Source: Mycobacterium paraense (lineage in GTDB: Bacteria > Actinomycetota > Actinomycetes > Mycobacteriales > Mycobacteriaceae). Taken from it: a stretch of DNA of 64,000 nucleotides. This document shows positions 49,531 to 58,506 of this stretch, one piece after another (the stretch's first letter is position 1; every line of letters begins with the position of its first letter). The stretch spans positions 1-64,000 of the forward strand of contig NZ_LQPM01000014.1 of assembly GCF_002101815.1 (NCBI RefSeq), written 5' to 3'. The notes below the pieces were generated by a model. It made no database searches. It was not told the origin of the DNA and saw only the letters and a program-made list of their open reading frames with translations. Position numbers and translations under genes: made by a program.

Positions 49531-51774
49531 GTGGCGACCGGAGACGACGGCAGGCACCTGCGCACCTGTCCATTGTGTGAAGCCATGTGCGGCTTGGAAA
49601 TTCAGGTCGACGGCGGCAAAGTGACCAGCATCCGCGGCAACCGCGACGACGTCTGGAGCAAAGGACACCTGTGCCCCAAGGGCGTATCACTGGGTCAGGT
49701 GCACGACGACCCGGACCGCATCCGCCGCCCGCTGATCAAACTCGACGGGCAATGGCACGAGGTCGGCTGGGACGCGGCATTTCGCCGCTGCACCGAGCTG
49801 CTGACGCCGGTGATCGAAAAGTACGGAATCGGCGCGGTCACCGCATACACCGGTAACCCGCTGGCGCATTCGTTTTCGCTTGCCCGGTATGCGGGCGTGC
49901 TGATGGGCATGTCCGGGATGCCGATCACCTACTCGCCAGGCACCGTCGACCAATGGCCGAAGAACCTGTCGTCGCACCTGATGTACGGCCTTTGGTGGAA
50001 CTTCCCGGTGCCCGACATCGAGCGCACCGACCTGCTCGTCATCATGGGCGCCAACCCGGCCGCGTCGCAGGGTTCGCTGCTGGCGGCACCCGACGTGATG
50101 GGCCTGATCAACCAGATTCGCAAGCGCGGCAGGGTGATCGTGATCGATCCCGTGCGCACCCAGACCGCCGCCCAGGCCGACGAGTGGCTTCCGATCGTGC
50201 CGGGCACCGACGCGGCGCTGCTGCTGGCCGTGGCCCACACCCTGTTCGACGAGGGCCTGGTCAGTGCGGGACCGCACGTCGACGGCGTGGACACGATGCG
50301 CCGGGTGGCCGCGGAGTGGCCGCCGGAGCGGGTGAGCGCCGTCACCGGCATCGACGAGGACCGCATCCGCGCGCTGGCGCGCGAGCTGGCCGGCACCGAG
50401 AAGTCGGTGGTGTACGGCCGAATTGGCTTGTGCAATCAGGAGTTTGGCAGCCTGGCCAGCTGGCTGGTCGACGTCATCAACATCTTGACGGGCCATTTCG
50501 ACACCCCGGGCGGCGCCATGTTCCCCAAGCCGGCGGCCTGGTCGATCACCACGCAGCCGCTGCCGGGACTGGAGGGAGGCCTTGCCGAGTTCGGTCGCTG
50601 GCGCACCCGGGTGCGCGGGGCCAAGGAGGTCCTCGGGCAGGCGCCGGTGTCGTGCATGGCCGAGGAGATCGCCACCCCGGGCGAGGGCCAATTGAAAGCG
50701 TTGATCACGGTCGCCGGCAACCCGGTGCTGTCCACCCCCGGCGGGGACAAGCTCGACGAGGTGCTTCCGATTCTGGAAGCGATGATTTCCGTTGACCTTT
50801 GGCTCAACGAGACGACCCGCCACGCCGACGTCATCCTGCCCGGCCTGTCCCCGCTCGAGCAGCCGCACCACGACGACCTGATCCTGCTGTTCGCCATCCA
50901 CAGCATCGCGAACTACTCGGCGCCGGTGTTCGATCCGGGCGATCGCCCGCACGAATGGGAGATCCTGATCCGCTTGACCGGCCTGTGCACCGGCACCCCG
51001 GCCGAAGACGTGGACGTCGCCGCGATCGACGACGGCTTCTTCGATTACCTGGCCTTCACGCAGGGTCTCGACGGCGCCGAGATCCGCAAGCTCTACGAGC
51101 ACGGCGGCCCGGAACGGATGCTCGACCTGACGCTGCGCACCGGGCCTTTCGGCGACCAGTACGGCAAGAACCCGGGCGGCCTCACCCTGGACATGCTCAA
51201 GGCCAACCCGAACGGAATCGACTTCGGGCCGATGGTCCCTCAGCTGCCCGACATCCTGGGCACCCTCGACAAGAAGATCCATCTCGCGCCGCAGTACCTG
51301 CTCGACGACCTGCCCCGGCTGGCGGCGCGGATGCAGCGCCCGGCCGAGCCGCTGGTGCTGGTCAGCCGCAGGCACCTGCGATCGAACAACACCTGGCTGC
51401 ACAACGTTCCCGCGTTGATGAAGGGCAAGGATCGGTGCACGCTGCTGGTGCACCCCGAGGACGCCGCCCGCTTCGGCGTCGCGGACGCCGACATCGTCAC
51501 CGTCAAGTCGGAGGCCGGCGAGATCAGGGTGCCCGTCGAGGTCACCGACGCCATCAAGCCGGGCGTGGTGTCGATGCCGCACGGTTGGGGACATGGCAAG
51601 CCGGGCACCCGCATGTCGGTGGCCAACGGCTCGCCCGGGGCCAACACCAACGCGCTCTCGCCGCCGACGTTCCTCGACGAGCCGTCCGGCAACGGCGCCC
51701 TCAATGGCATCCCGGTGACGATCATCGACGACCCGGCGCGCTTCCGGGCCAGCGGCCCGGCCCAATACGCCTGA
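49531..51774 (+). CDS. Molybdopterin oxidoreductase (Rv0197-like, with 4Fe-4S cluster)
   Basis: 747 residues. N-terminal 4Fe-4S site CPLCEAMCGLE and, downstream, CPKG (C-x2-C-x3-C-x27-C). Molybdopterin domains follow: VTAYTGNPLAHSFS, LVIMGANPAAS, VIVIDPVRTQTA, then VAGNPVLSTPGGDKL and a C-terminal molydop_binding domain (LVSRRHLRSNNTWLHN, MPHGWGHGKPG). It transfers electrons from an unknown substrate via Mo/Fe-S; M. tuberculosis Rv0197 is alike in layout. No Tat signal is visible, so it is cytoplasmic. Regulated by the inverted repeat just upstream. Confidence 0.87.
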   Translation: MATGDDGRHLRTCPLCEAMCGLEIQVDGGKVTSIRGNRDDVWSKGHLCPKGVSLGQVHDDPDRIRRPLIKLDGQWHEVGWDAAFRRCTELLTPVIEKYGIGAVTAYTGNPLAHSFSLARYAGVLMGMSGMPITYSPGTVDQWPKNLSSHLMYGLWWNFPVPDIERTDLLVIMGANPAASQGSLLAAPDVMGLINQIRKRGRVIVIDPVRTQTAAQADEWLPIVPGTDAALLLAVAHTLFDEGLVSAGPHVDGVDTMRRVAAEWPPERVSAVTGIDEDRIRALARELAGTEKSVVYGRIGLCNQEFGSLASWLVDVINILTGHFDTPGGAMFPKPAAWSITTQPLPGLEGGLAEFGRWRTRVRGAKEVLGQAPVSCMAEEIATPGEGQLKALITVAGNPVLSTPGGDKLDEVLPILEAMISVDLWLNETTRHADVILPGLSPLEQPHHDDLILLFAIHSIANYSAPVFDPGDRPHEWEILIRLTGLCTGTPAEDVDVAAIDDGFFDYLAFTQGLDGAEIRKLYEHGGPERMLDLTLRTGPFGDQYGKNPGGLTLDMLKANPNGIDFGPMVPQLPDILGTLDKKIHLAPQYLLDDLPRLAARMQRPAEPLVLVSRRHLRSNNTWLHNVPALMKGKDRCTLLVHPEDAARFGVADADIVTVKSEAGEIRVPVEVTDAIKPGVVSMPHGWGHGKPGTRMSVANGSPGANTNALSPPTFLDEPSGNGALNGIPVTIIDDPARFRASGPAQYA

Positions 51775-51859
51775 GTTCACCGCAGCGACAACATGTAATT
51801 AAGTTCACGTTCCGCAGCGTCCGATGAACCCGCGGCCGGTCCGTACTCGTCGGCTGTGC

Positions 51860-52966
51860 ATGACTGCAACAACGTATTTACCTTCAACGGACCGGTCCGC
51901 CGGTCATGCCGGGCGCGCCCCGCGCATCGCCGGCACGGCAGTGGCGTTCACCCGGAACCGCTATGACCAGGACGAGGTGGCGCGCGAGCTCACCGAATTC
52001 GCGGAGCCGGGCTTCATGCGGTTCGCGCACACCGCGGGCGTCGAGCATCGCAGCCTCGCACTGCCGCTGTCGCGGTACCCGAAGCTCTCCGGATTCACCG
52101 AATCGAACAACGCCTACCTCGAGGTCGCCGTCGACCTGGGTGAGCGGGCGGTGCGCTCCGCGCTGGCGGCCGCGAACGTCGAGCCGGACGAGGTCGACAC
52201 CATCGTGATGGTGTCCAGCACCGGAATCGCGGTGCCGACCATCGACGCGCGGTTGATGTCACGAGTCGGGCTGCGGCCCAACGTCAAACGCGTCCCGTTG
52301 TTCGGGCTCGGCTGCGTGGCGGGGGCCGCGGGCATGGCACGGGTCTACGACTACCTGCACGGCTACCCGGGGGATGTGGCCGTGCTGCTGTCGGTCGAGT
52401 TGTGCTCGCTTACCCTGCAGCGCACCGACACCTCGATACCCGCCCTGATCGGAGTGTCGCTGTTCGGTGACGGGGCGGCGGCGGTCGTCGCCACCGGGGC
52501 CGACCGAATCCCGCTGGCAGACAAGGCGCATCACGCACCGAGCGTCCTGGCCACGCGCAGCCGCGTCGTCGCCGAGACGGTCGACGTCATGGGCTGGAAG
52601 GTCAGCTCCAGCGGATTCCAGTTGGTGATGTCGCGTGACGTCCCGAAGATGGCCGACGACTATCTGCGCGAAGAGGTCGACGGGTTCCTTGCCGAGCAAG
52701 GCCTGTCGATCGCCGACATCTCGACTTGGGTCTGCCATCCGGGCGGCCCGAAGGTGCTCGACTCGATCGAGAACGCACTGGGTCTGCCGGCGCAGGCACT
52801 GGCGCACAGCCGAAACTCGATGCGGGAGAACGGCAACATGTCCTCGGCATCCGTGTTGGACGTGCTGCGCCGAACGGTGGCCGAGCCGCCTCCGGCGGGG
52901 TCCTTCGGTGTGATGCTCGCGATGGGCCCGGGTTTCAGCTTCGAGCTCTTGCTCCTGCAGTGGTGA
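51860..52966 (+). CDS. Type III polyketide synthase (chalcone/stilbene synthase family)
   Basis: 368 residues. FGLGCVAGAAGMAR carries the catalytic cysteine, CHPGGPKVLD the histidine and NMSSASVLDVL the asparagine of the Cys-His-Asn triad. KRVPLFGLGC and VMLAMGPGFSFELLLLQW are family-typical. It condenses acyl-CoA starters with malonyl-CoA, making alkylresorcinols or alkylpyrones as PKS10/11/18 do. ATG 51860 is preferred; in-frame ATG 51824 would add 12 residues of weak sequence. It is followed after 11 bp by an ICMT-like methyltransferase. Confidence 0.87.
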   Translation: MTATTYLPSTDRSAGHAGRAPRIAGTAVAFTRNRYDQDEVARELTEFAEPGFMRFAHTAGVEHRSLALPLSRYPKLSGFTESNNAYLEVAVDLGERAVRSALAAANVEPDEVDTIVMVSSTGIAVPTIDARLMSRVGLRPNVKRVPLFGLGCVAGAAGMARVYDYLHGYPGDVAVLLSVELCSLTLQRTDTSIPALIGVSLFGDGAAAVVATGADRIPLADKAHHAPSVLATRSRVVAETVDVMGWKVSSSGFQLVMSRDVPKMADDYLREEVDGFLAEQGLSIADISTWVCHPGGPKVLDSIENALGLPAQALAHSRNSMRENGNMSSASVLDVLRRTVAEPPPAGSFGVMLAMGPGFSFELLLLQW

Positions 52967-52977
52967 GGTGACAGGCC

Positions 52978-53481
52978 ATGTATTACTACCTGTTCATCCT
53001 CGCCATCGGCGCGGAACGATTGGTCGAACTCGCGGTCGCCCAGCGAAACGCCAAGTGGTCGTTTGCGCACGGGGCCAAGGAGTTCGGTCGCGATCATTAC
53101 CCGGCGATGGTCAGCATGCATGCGCTCCTGCTGATCTCGTGCATCGTGGAAGTGTGGTCGCTCGGCCGGCCGTTCATCGGTTGGCTGGGATGGCCGATGC
53201 TCGGCGTCGTGGCGCTCAGCACGGTGATCCGGTGGCGGTGTGTCGCCGTGCTCGGGAAGCGTTGGAACCCAAGGCTCATCGTCATCCCGGGTGTGCCGGT
53301 CGTCCGGAGCGGCCTGTACCGGTGGGTGCGCCACCCCAACTACACGGCGGTGGCCGCGGAGGTGGCCGCGCTGCCGCTGGTGCACTCGGCGTGGCTGACG
53401 GCACTCGTGTTCAGCGCGGCCAACGCCATGGTGCTGGGCGTGCGGATCCGCGCGGAGAACGCCGCGCTGGGTTACGCCTGA
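52978..53481 (+). CDS. Isoprenylcysteine carboxyl methyltransferase-like membrane protein (BpsB/SrsB-like)
   Basis: 167 residues with about four or five hydrophobic helices. YRWVRHPNYTAVAAEVAALPL holds the R-H-P-x-Y motif of ICMT/PEMT-type methyltransferases, SAM-dependent integral membrane enzymes. In Bacillus (BpsA-BpsB) and Streptomyces (SrsA-SrsB) such a protein methylates the product of a neighbouring type III polyketide synthase. The same order is seen here, so methylation of an alkylpyrone or alkylresorcinol is likely (inference). ATG 52978 lies 11 bp after the PKS stop. Confidence 0.82.
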   Translation: MYYYLFILAIGAERLVELAVAQRNAKWSFAHGAKEFGRDHYPAMVSMHALLLISCIVEVWSLGRPFIGWLGWPMLGVVALSTVIRWRCVAVLGKRWNPRLIVIPGVPVVRSGLYRWVRHPNYTAVAAEVAALPLVHSAWLTALVFSAANAMVLGVRIRAENAALGYA

Positions 53482-53497
53482 CGATCAGAGCGAGCGA

Positions 53498-54343
53498 TCA
53501 GGGCGCGAGGGGGCGATTCGTCCACTCCCGGCCGGGCCGGCGCGACGAGCGGAACCAGCCGCCCGCCGCGCCGGTGCCGCCGTCGGTGGGGATGGTGTGG
53601 CCGGTGACGAACGCCGACAGGTCCGAGGCCAGAAACAGGATCACGCGGGCCTGGTCCTCGGGCAGGCCCATCCGGCCGACCGGCACCCATTGCGGCCACT
53701 GCGTCTGCTCGTCGGCCGACAGCCACTGCGAGTAGGGCACCTGCAGCGATTCGGTGACGTCGGGGCCGATCGCGTTGACCCGCACGCCGTCCTGCCCCAC
53801 CTGCACGGCCAGGCTCCGGGTGAAGTGGATGACGGCGGCTTTGAAGGCGGCGTAGACGGGGTCCTCGGGGTAGCCGCGCAGCCCCTCGACCGATGAGACG
53901 TTGACGATCGCACCGGCCCCCCGATCGATCATCGCGGGCAGAAAAGCGTGGCTGACCAGGAAAACGTGGTGCAGGTTGATGCGGTACAGGTCGTCCCACA
54001 GTTCGGGGTCGGTGTCGACGAAGTTGCCCGGATGGCGCAGCCAGTGGCCCACGTTGTTGACCAGCACGTCTATCCGGCCGTGGCGCTCGAGCACCGAGCG
54101 CGCCAGGCCGGCCACCTGGTCCGCGTCGCGGACGTCGGTCGTGATCGCGAGTGCGGAGCCCCCCGACGCGGTGATCCCGTCGGCGGTGCGTCGGGCCAGC
54201 TCGCCGTCGATATCGGCGATGACCACCCGCGCGCCGTGCTGGGCGAACAGCCGCGCTGTCGCCGCGCCGATGCCCCCGCCGCCTCCGGTCACCACCGCGA
54301 CCCGATCGGCCAGCAGCGCGGTCCCGGGAGTTGCCTGTTCCAT
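53498..54343 (-). CDS. Short-chain dehydrogenase/reductase (SDR)
   Basis: 281 residues. VVTGGGGGIGAATARLFAQHGARVVIADIDGE, VNNVGHW, Ser in VNVSSVEGLRG and YAAFKAAVIHF with Tyr-Lys. DVTESLQVPYSQWL in the substrate loop is longer than average. NAD-type acidic residue ADID. ATG 54343 is preferred to TTG 54349. Convergent with the PKS-methyltransferase pair. The product may oxidise a hydroxy intermediate; specific role unknown. Confidence 0.86.
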   Translation of the reverse strand: MEQATPGTALLADRVAVVTGGGGGIGAATARLFAQHGARVVIADIDGELARRTADGITASGGSALAITTDVRDADQVAGLARSVLERHGRIDVLVNNVGHWLRHPGNFVDTDPELWDDLYRINLHHVFLVSHAFLPAMIDRGAGAIVNVSSVEGLRGYPEDPVYAAFKAAVIHFTRSLAVQVGQDGVRVNAIGPDVTESLQVPYSQWLSADEQTQWPQWVPVGRMGLPEDQARVILFLASDLSAFVTGHTIPTDGGTGAAGGWFRSSRRPGREWTNRPLAP

Positions 54344-54496
54344 GCCCAATATCTTGTGCCACCGGCGTGAGTGCGCGCCGTACCCACCCTGTTAGCGCCT
54401 CAAACAGTGATGAAGGCGACATTTGCCAGGGATTCACCCGCCGTTTTCCGTCGGCGGGGGCGGGTACTCGGTTGACCTCGACGGAGGTGAAAGCGA

Positions 54497-55564
54497 ATGG
54501 TGATGAGCGCGAACCCTTATCACATATTGCCAAGCCAGGCAATGAACCGGCGAGTTCACCATCGCCACAGCCCGCAGTCCTTTGCTGTATCGATGGCCAG
54601 CCGGTTGCTGGTGAAAAATGTGGTGCGCGCTTGGGCCTTTCAGCCCAATCTGCACTGGCCTTTCCAATATGTGGACGGTTTGGCGGGGTTGATGCCGCGA
54701 TTCAACCACTCGGCACGGATCGAACCGATAAGGCTGGACAACTGTGCCGCCGAGTGGGTGCACGCGCCCGGCGTGTCCGGCAAGCGCGCGATCCTTTACC
54801 TCCACGGCGGCGCGTTTCTTACCTGTGGCCTCAACACGCACCGGTCCCTGGTGACCCGGCTGTCGCGGGCGGCGGACGCCGGCGTGCTGACCGTCGGCTA
54901 CCGGAAGTTGCCGACACATCAGATCTCCGACGCGATCGAAGACGGCATGAACGGCCTGCGCTGGCTGCAGGAGCGCGGCTACGGCGGGGACCAGATCGTC
55001 GTGGCGGGCGACTCGGCCGGGGGGTACCTCGCCTTCATGATCACGCTGGCGGCCATGCGCACGCATTTCGTCCGGCCCGCCGGCATCGCGGCGATCTCGC
55101 CGTTCACCGACGCCGACCCGGCACGCAAATTGCGGCACCGCAACGCCCGCAGGTGCTCCATGTTCACCAAGGCCGCGCTGTCGATGTTCGCCCGCTATCT
55201 CGGCGAGGTGCGGCTTCCGCACGACGGGGAAAAGACTGCGCGCATCGAATCCCCGGTGGACGCGGATCTCACGTCGCTGCCGCCGGTGGCCATTCACGCC
55301 AGTTCCGACGAGCTGTTACTCCCGGACGCCGAGCTGATGGCTGAACGGTTGCAATTCAGCGGAGTTCGCTGCGATCTGCACCTGTGGGACCGCCAAATAC
55401 ATGACTTTCCGATTGCCGCCGACATCCTGCCGGAAGGAAGGCGCGCCATTCGATACATCGGGGACTTCATCAAAGAAGTCACCGCCGCGGCGGGCGGTTT
55501 GCCGAGCGCCCGCAAACACCGGGTAGCCGGGCGGGCGCCGCAGTTCGCCGCGGCAGCGGGATAA
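54497..55564 (+). CDS. Alpha/beta hydrolase, hormone-sensitive-lipase family
   Basis: 355 residues. YLHGGAFLTCG oxyanion, GDSAGGYLAFM nucleophile, SSDELLLPDAE acid and RQIHDFPIAAD histidine. An N-terminal 80-residue segment (VKNVVRAWAFQPNLHWPFQYVDGL) has weak hydrophobicity and may contact lipid. Lip-type esterase. GGAGGTGA lies 6 bp before ATG 54497. The C-terminal tail (GLPSARKHRVAGRAPQ) is basic and disordered-looking. Confidence 0.86.
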   Translation: MVMSANPYHILPSQAMNRRVHHRHSPQSFAVSMASRLLVKNVVRAWAFQPNLHWPFQYVDGLAGLMPRFNHSARIEPIRLDNCAAEWVHAPGVSGKRAILYLHGGAFLTCGLNTHRSLVTRLSRAADAGVLTVGYRKLPTHQISDAIEDGMNGLRWLQERGYGGDQIVVAGDSAGGYLAFMITLAAMRTHFVRPAGIAAISPFTDADPARKLRHRNARRCSMFTKAALSMFARYLGEVRLPHDGEKTARIESPVDADLTSLPPVAIHASSDELLLPDAELMAERLQFSGVRCDLHLWDRQIHDFPIAADILPEGRRAIRYIGDFIKEVTAAAGGLPSARKHRVAGRAPQFAAAAG

Positions 55565-55713
55565 CGGATTTCGGGCGCTAAATTCCCACGGCGGTCCTTG
55601 TCTTTGCCCGGGTTAACCGGCGTCGGGGTCGATCGCGACGATGGCCCGGGGACGGCAAACCGCGTCGACGACTTGGGTCGCAATCGGCGCCGCTGCCGAT
55701 ACAGTTGGTCCTC

Positions 55714-58386
55714 GTGAGCCCACCAGTCCCACCTGTGCTGACCGTGCGGTACGAGGGATCCGAGCGCACCTTCGCAGCAGGCACCGACGTCGTGATCGGG
55801 CGCGATCTCCGCGCGGACGTCCGCGTCGCACACCCGCTGATCTCCAGGACGCATCTCATCGTGCGGTTCGATCAGGGGAGATGGATCGCGATCGACAACG
55901 GCAGCCTCAACGGGCTCTACGTCCAGAATCGTCGCGTGCCCGCCGTCGACATCCAGGACGGCATGCGGGTCAACATCGGCAATCCCGACGGCCCGGCGCT
56001 GACGTTCGAGGTCGGCCGCCACCAGGGTTCGGCCGGGCGCCCGCCACTGACGACGTCGATACCGATCTACAACCCGGCCAGCGGGCCGAGCGCCCGGACG
56101 CCCCACAGCCAGCCGCAGCAGTTCGGCCAGCACTGGCCGGGTCAGCCGCCCCAGCGGTCGGGGCCGGTCCGCCAGCAGCCGCATCAGCCAGGGATGAGGC
56201 CGATCCACCCGCCCAGCGGTCCCCAACCGGTTCATCCCCCGAGCGGGCCGACGCCCATGCAACCGGCCAGCGGCCCGCAGCCGGCGCCGAAGATCTACCG
56301 CCCACCCACCGGGCAGATGCCGCAGGCGCCCGCGGCGGAGCCGGAAACCGCCCGCGTCGCGGAGCCCGCGGCCGGCGAGACGGGCCGCGTCGGCGACTCC
56401 ACCAACATCGCGACGTCGATGATGAAAATCCTGCGGCCGGGCCGCACGTCGGTGGAGTCCATGCCGGGCTCGATCAAGATCGGCCGCGCCAACGACAACG
56501 ACATCGTCATTCCCGAGGTGTTGGCCTCGCGCCACCACGCCACCCTCGTCCCCACGCCGCACGGCACCGAAATCCGCGACAACCGCAGTATCAACGGCAC
56601 GTTCGTCAACGGCTCCCGCGTCGAATCCGCGGTGCTGCACGACGGCGACGTCGTCACGATCGGCAACATCGACCTGGTCTTCGCCGGCGGCACGCTGGCG
56701 CGCCGGGACGAGACCGCGACCGCGACCCGCACGGGCGGGCTCGACGTCCGCGGGGTGACCTGGACGATCGAGAACAACAAGGTCCTGCTGGACGACATCT
56801 CGCTGGGTGCGCAGCCCGGGACGCTCACGGCCGTCATCGGCCCGTCGGGTGCGGGGAAGTCGACGTTCGCCCGGCTGGTGGCCGGCTACACGCACCCGAG
56901 CAAGGGCACCGTCTCCTTCGAGGGCCACAATGTGCACGCCGAATACGCCTCCTTGCGCAGCAGGATCGGGATGGTGCCGCAGGACGACGTGGTGCACGGC
57001 CAGCTGACCGTGCAGCAGGCCCTGATGTACGCCGCCGAGCTGCGGCTGCCACCCGACACCACCAAGGACGACCGCGCCCAGGTGGTGGCGCGGGTCCTCG
57101 AGGAACTCGAGATGACCCAGCACCTGCACACCCGGGTCGACAAGCTGTCCGGCGGCCAGCGCAAGCGCGCCTCGGTGGCGCTGGAGCTGCTGACCGGGCC
57201 GTCGCTGCTGATCCTGGACGAGCCGACGTCGGGCCTGGACCCGGCGCTGGACCGGCAGGTCATGACCATGCTGCGGCAGCTGGCCGACGCCGGGCGGGTG
57301 GTGCTGGTGGTCACCCACTCGCTGACCTACCTGGACGTGTGCGACCAGGTGCTGTTGCTGGCCCCCGGCGGCAAGACCGCGTTCTGCGGGCCGCCCAGCC
57401 AGATCGGCGCGGCCATGGGCACGACGAACTGGGCCGACATTTTCAGCACGGTCGCGGGCGACCCCGACGGCGCCAAGGCGCGTTACCTGGCGCGGACGGG
57501 CCCGCCGCCGCCACCGCCGCCCGCCGAGCAACCCGCGGAGATCGGCGATCCGTCGCACACCAGCCTGCTCCGGCAGTTCTCCACGATCGCGCGGCGCCAG
57601 GTGCGGTTGATCGTCTCCGACCGCGGCTACTTCGTCTTCTTGGCGCTGCTGCCGTTCATCATGGGCTCGCTGTCGATGTCGGTGCCCGGCGACGTGGGCT
57701 TCGGCAAGCCGAACCCGATGGGCGCCGCGCCCACCGAGCCCGGACAGATCCTGGTGTTGCTCAACGTGGGAGCCGTGTTCATGGGGACCGCGCTGACGAT
57801 TCGGGACCTGATCGGTGAGCGCGCGATCTTCCTGCGCGAGCAGGCGGTTGGCCTGTCCACGTCGGCGTACCTGCTGGCGAAGGTCTTCGTCTACACGGTG
57901 TTCGCGGTCATTCAGTCCGCGATCGTCACCGTCATCGCGATCATCGGCAAGGGCGGCCCGACGCAGGGCGCCGTGGCGTTGGGCATCCCCAATCTGGAGC
58001 TGTTCGTCGACGTCGCCATGACCACCGTCGCCTCGGCGATGCTCGGGTTGGTGCTGTCGTCGATCGCCAAGTCCAACGAGCAGATCATGCCGTTGCTCGT
58101 CGTGGCGGTGATGTCGCAGCTGGTGTTCTCGGGCGGCATGATTCCGGTCACCGATCGCGTCGGGCTGGACCAGATGTCTTGGGCCACACCGGCCAGATGG
58201 GGCTTCGCGGCGTCGGCCTCCACCGTCGACCTGCTCACGCTGCAACAGGCGGTGCCGTCCGTGCCGCACGACTCGCATTGGCGACACACGCTCGGCGCGT
58301 GGTGGTTCGACATGGGCATGCTGGTGCTGCTCAGCGGCGTCTACCTGGGCTTCGTGCGCTGGAAGATCCGGCTCAGGTCCGGCTGA
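55714..58386 (+). CDS. FHA-FHA ABC transporter, Rv1747-like
   Basis: 890 residues. FHA1 about 10-100 (GRDLRADVRVAHPLISRTHL, NGSLNGLYV), Pro/Gln-rich linker 100-205, FHA2 about 210-310 (IGRANDNDIVIPEVLASRHHA, NRSINGTFVNG). The ATPase (about 330-560) has Walker A GPSGAGKST, signature LSGGQRK and Walker B LLILDEPTSGLD. An ABC2-type membrane domain with six helices ends the protein. It is the counterpart of M. tuberculosis Rv1747, whose FHA domains bind phosphothreonine from PknF. Exports a cell-envelope lipid or PIM-like substrate (known for Rv1747 by phenotype). GTG 55714 has TACAGT 8 bases upstream. Unlike in M. tuberculosis, no kinase gene adjoins it. Confidence 0.9.
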   Translation: MSPPVPPVLTVRYEGSERTFAAGTDVVIGRDLRADVRVAHPLISRTHLIVRFDQGRWIAIDNGSLNGLYVQNRRVPAVDIQDGMRVNIGNPDGPALTFEVGRHQGSAGRPPLTTSIPIYNPASGPSARTPHSQPQQFGQHWPGQPPQRSGPVRQQPHQPGMRPIHPPSGPQPVHPPSGPTPMQPASGPQPAPKIYRPPTGQMPQAPAAEPETARVAEPAAGETGRVGDSTNIATSMMKILRPGRTSVESMPGSIKIGRANDNDIVIPEVLASRHHATLVPTPHGTEIRDNRSINGTFVNGSRVESAVLHDGDVVTIGNIDLVFAGGTLARRDETATATRTGGLDVRGVTWTIENNKVLLDDISLGAQPGTLTAVIGPSGAGKSTFARLVAGYTHPSKGTVSFEGHNVHAEYASLRSRIGMVPQDDVVHGQLTVQQALMYAAELRLPPDTTKDDRAQVVARVLEELEMTQHLHTRVDKLSGGQRKRASVALELLTGPSLLILDEPTSGLDPALDRQVMTMLRQLADAGRVVLVVTHSLTYLDVCDQVLLLAPGGKTAFCGPPSQIGAAMGTTNWADIFSTVAGDPDGAKARYLARTGPPPPPPPAEQPAEIGDPSHTSLLRQFSTIARRQVRLIVSDRGYFVFLALLPFIMGSLSMSVPGDVGFGKPNPMGAAPTEPGQILVLLNVGAVFMGTALTIRDLIGERAIFLREQAVGLSTSAYLLAKVFVYTVFAVIQSAIVTVIAIIGKGGPTQGAVALGIPNLELFVDVAMTTVASAMLGLVLSSIAKSNEQIMPLLVVAVMSQLVFSGGMIPVTDRVGLDQMSWATPARWGFAASASTVDLLTLQQAVPSVPHDSHWRHTLGAWWFDMGMLVLLSGVYLGFVRWKIRLRSG

Positions 58387-58403
58387 CGGCCCCGCCCGGC
58401 ATC

Positions 58404-58497
58404 GGGTGTGCGCCGGCGGCTTTTGGTGTGCGCTCGGGGCGGCGAAATCGCGAAATCCTCGCCCCAGACGCACACTCAAAGCACTGGGCGCACACTC
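58404..58497. repeat. Paired inverted GTGTGCG repeats between convergent genes
   Basis: Two direct copies of GGTGTGCGC (58405-58413 and 58425-58433) face two inverted copies, ACGCACACTC (58468-58477) and GCGCACACTC (58488-58497). GTGTGCGC at 58406 can pair with GCGCACAC at 58488 over 8 bases. They fill the gap between the ABC exporter stop (58386) and the stop of a convergent small gene (58507). A cruciform, bidirectional terminator or protein-binding array are possible. Confidence 0.55.
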
Positions 58498-58506
58498 GAT
58501 GCTTAC

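Noticed and set aside
49687..51780. 697-codon minus-strand frame opposite the molybdopterin oxidoreductase
   Set aside because: Antisense shadow with Arg/Gly/Val bias; the plus-strand gene has the 4Fe-4S and molybdopterin signatures.
55611..55618. Palindrome GGTTAACC upstream of the FHA-ABC exporter
   Set aside because: Eight bases only, symmetry does not extend, and no link to a regulator.
55294..58479. 1061-codon minus-strand frame opposite the FHA-ABC exporter
   Set aside because: Arg/His/Gly-rich low-complexity translation antisense to a gene with clear FHA and ABC motifs.
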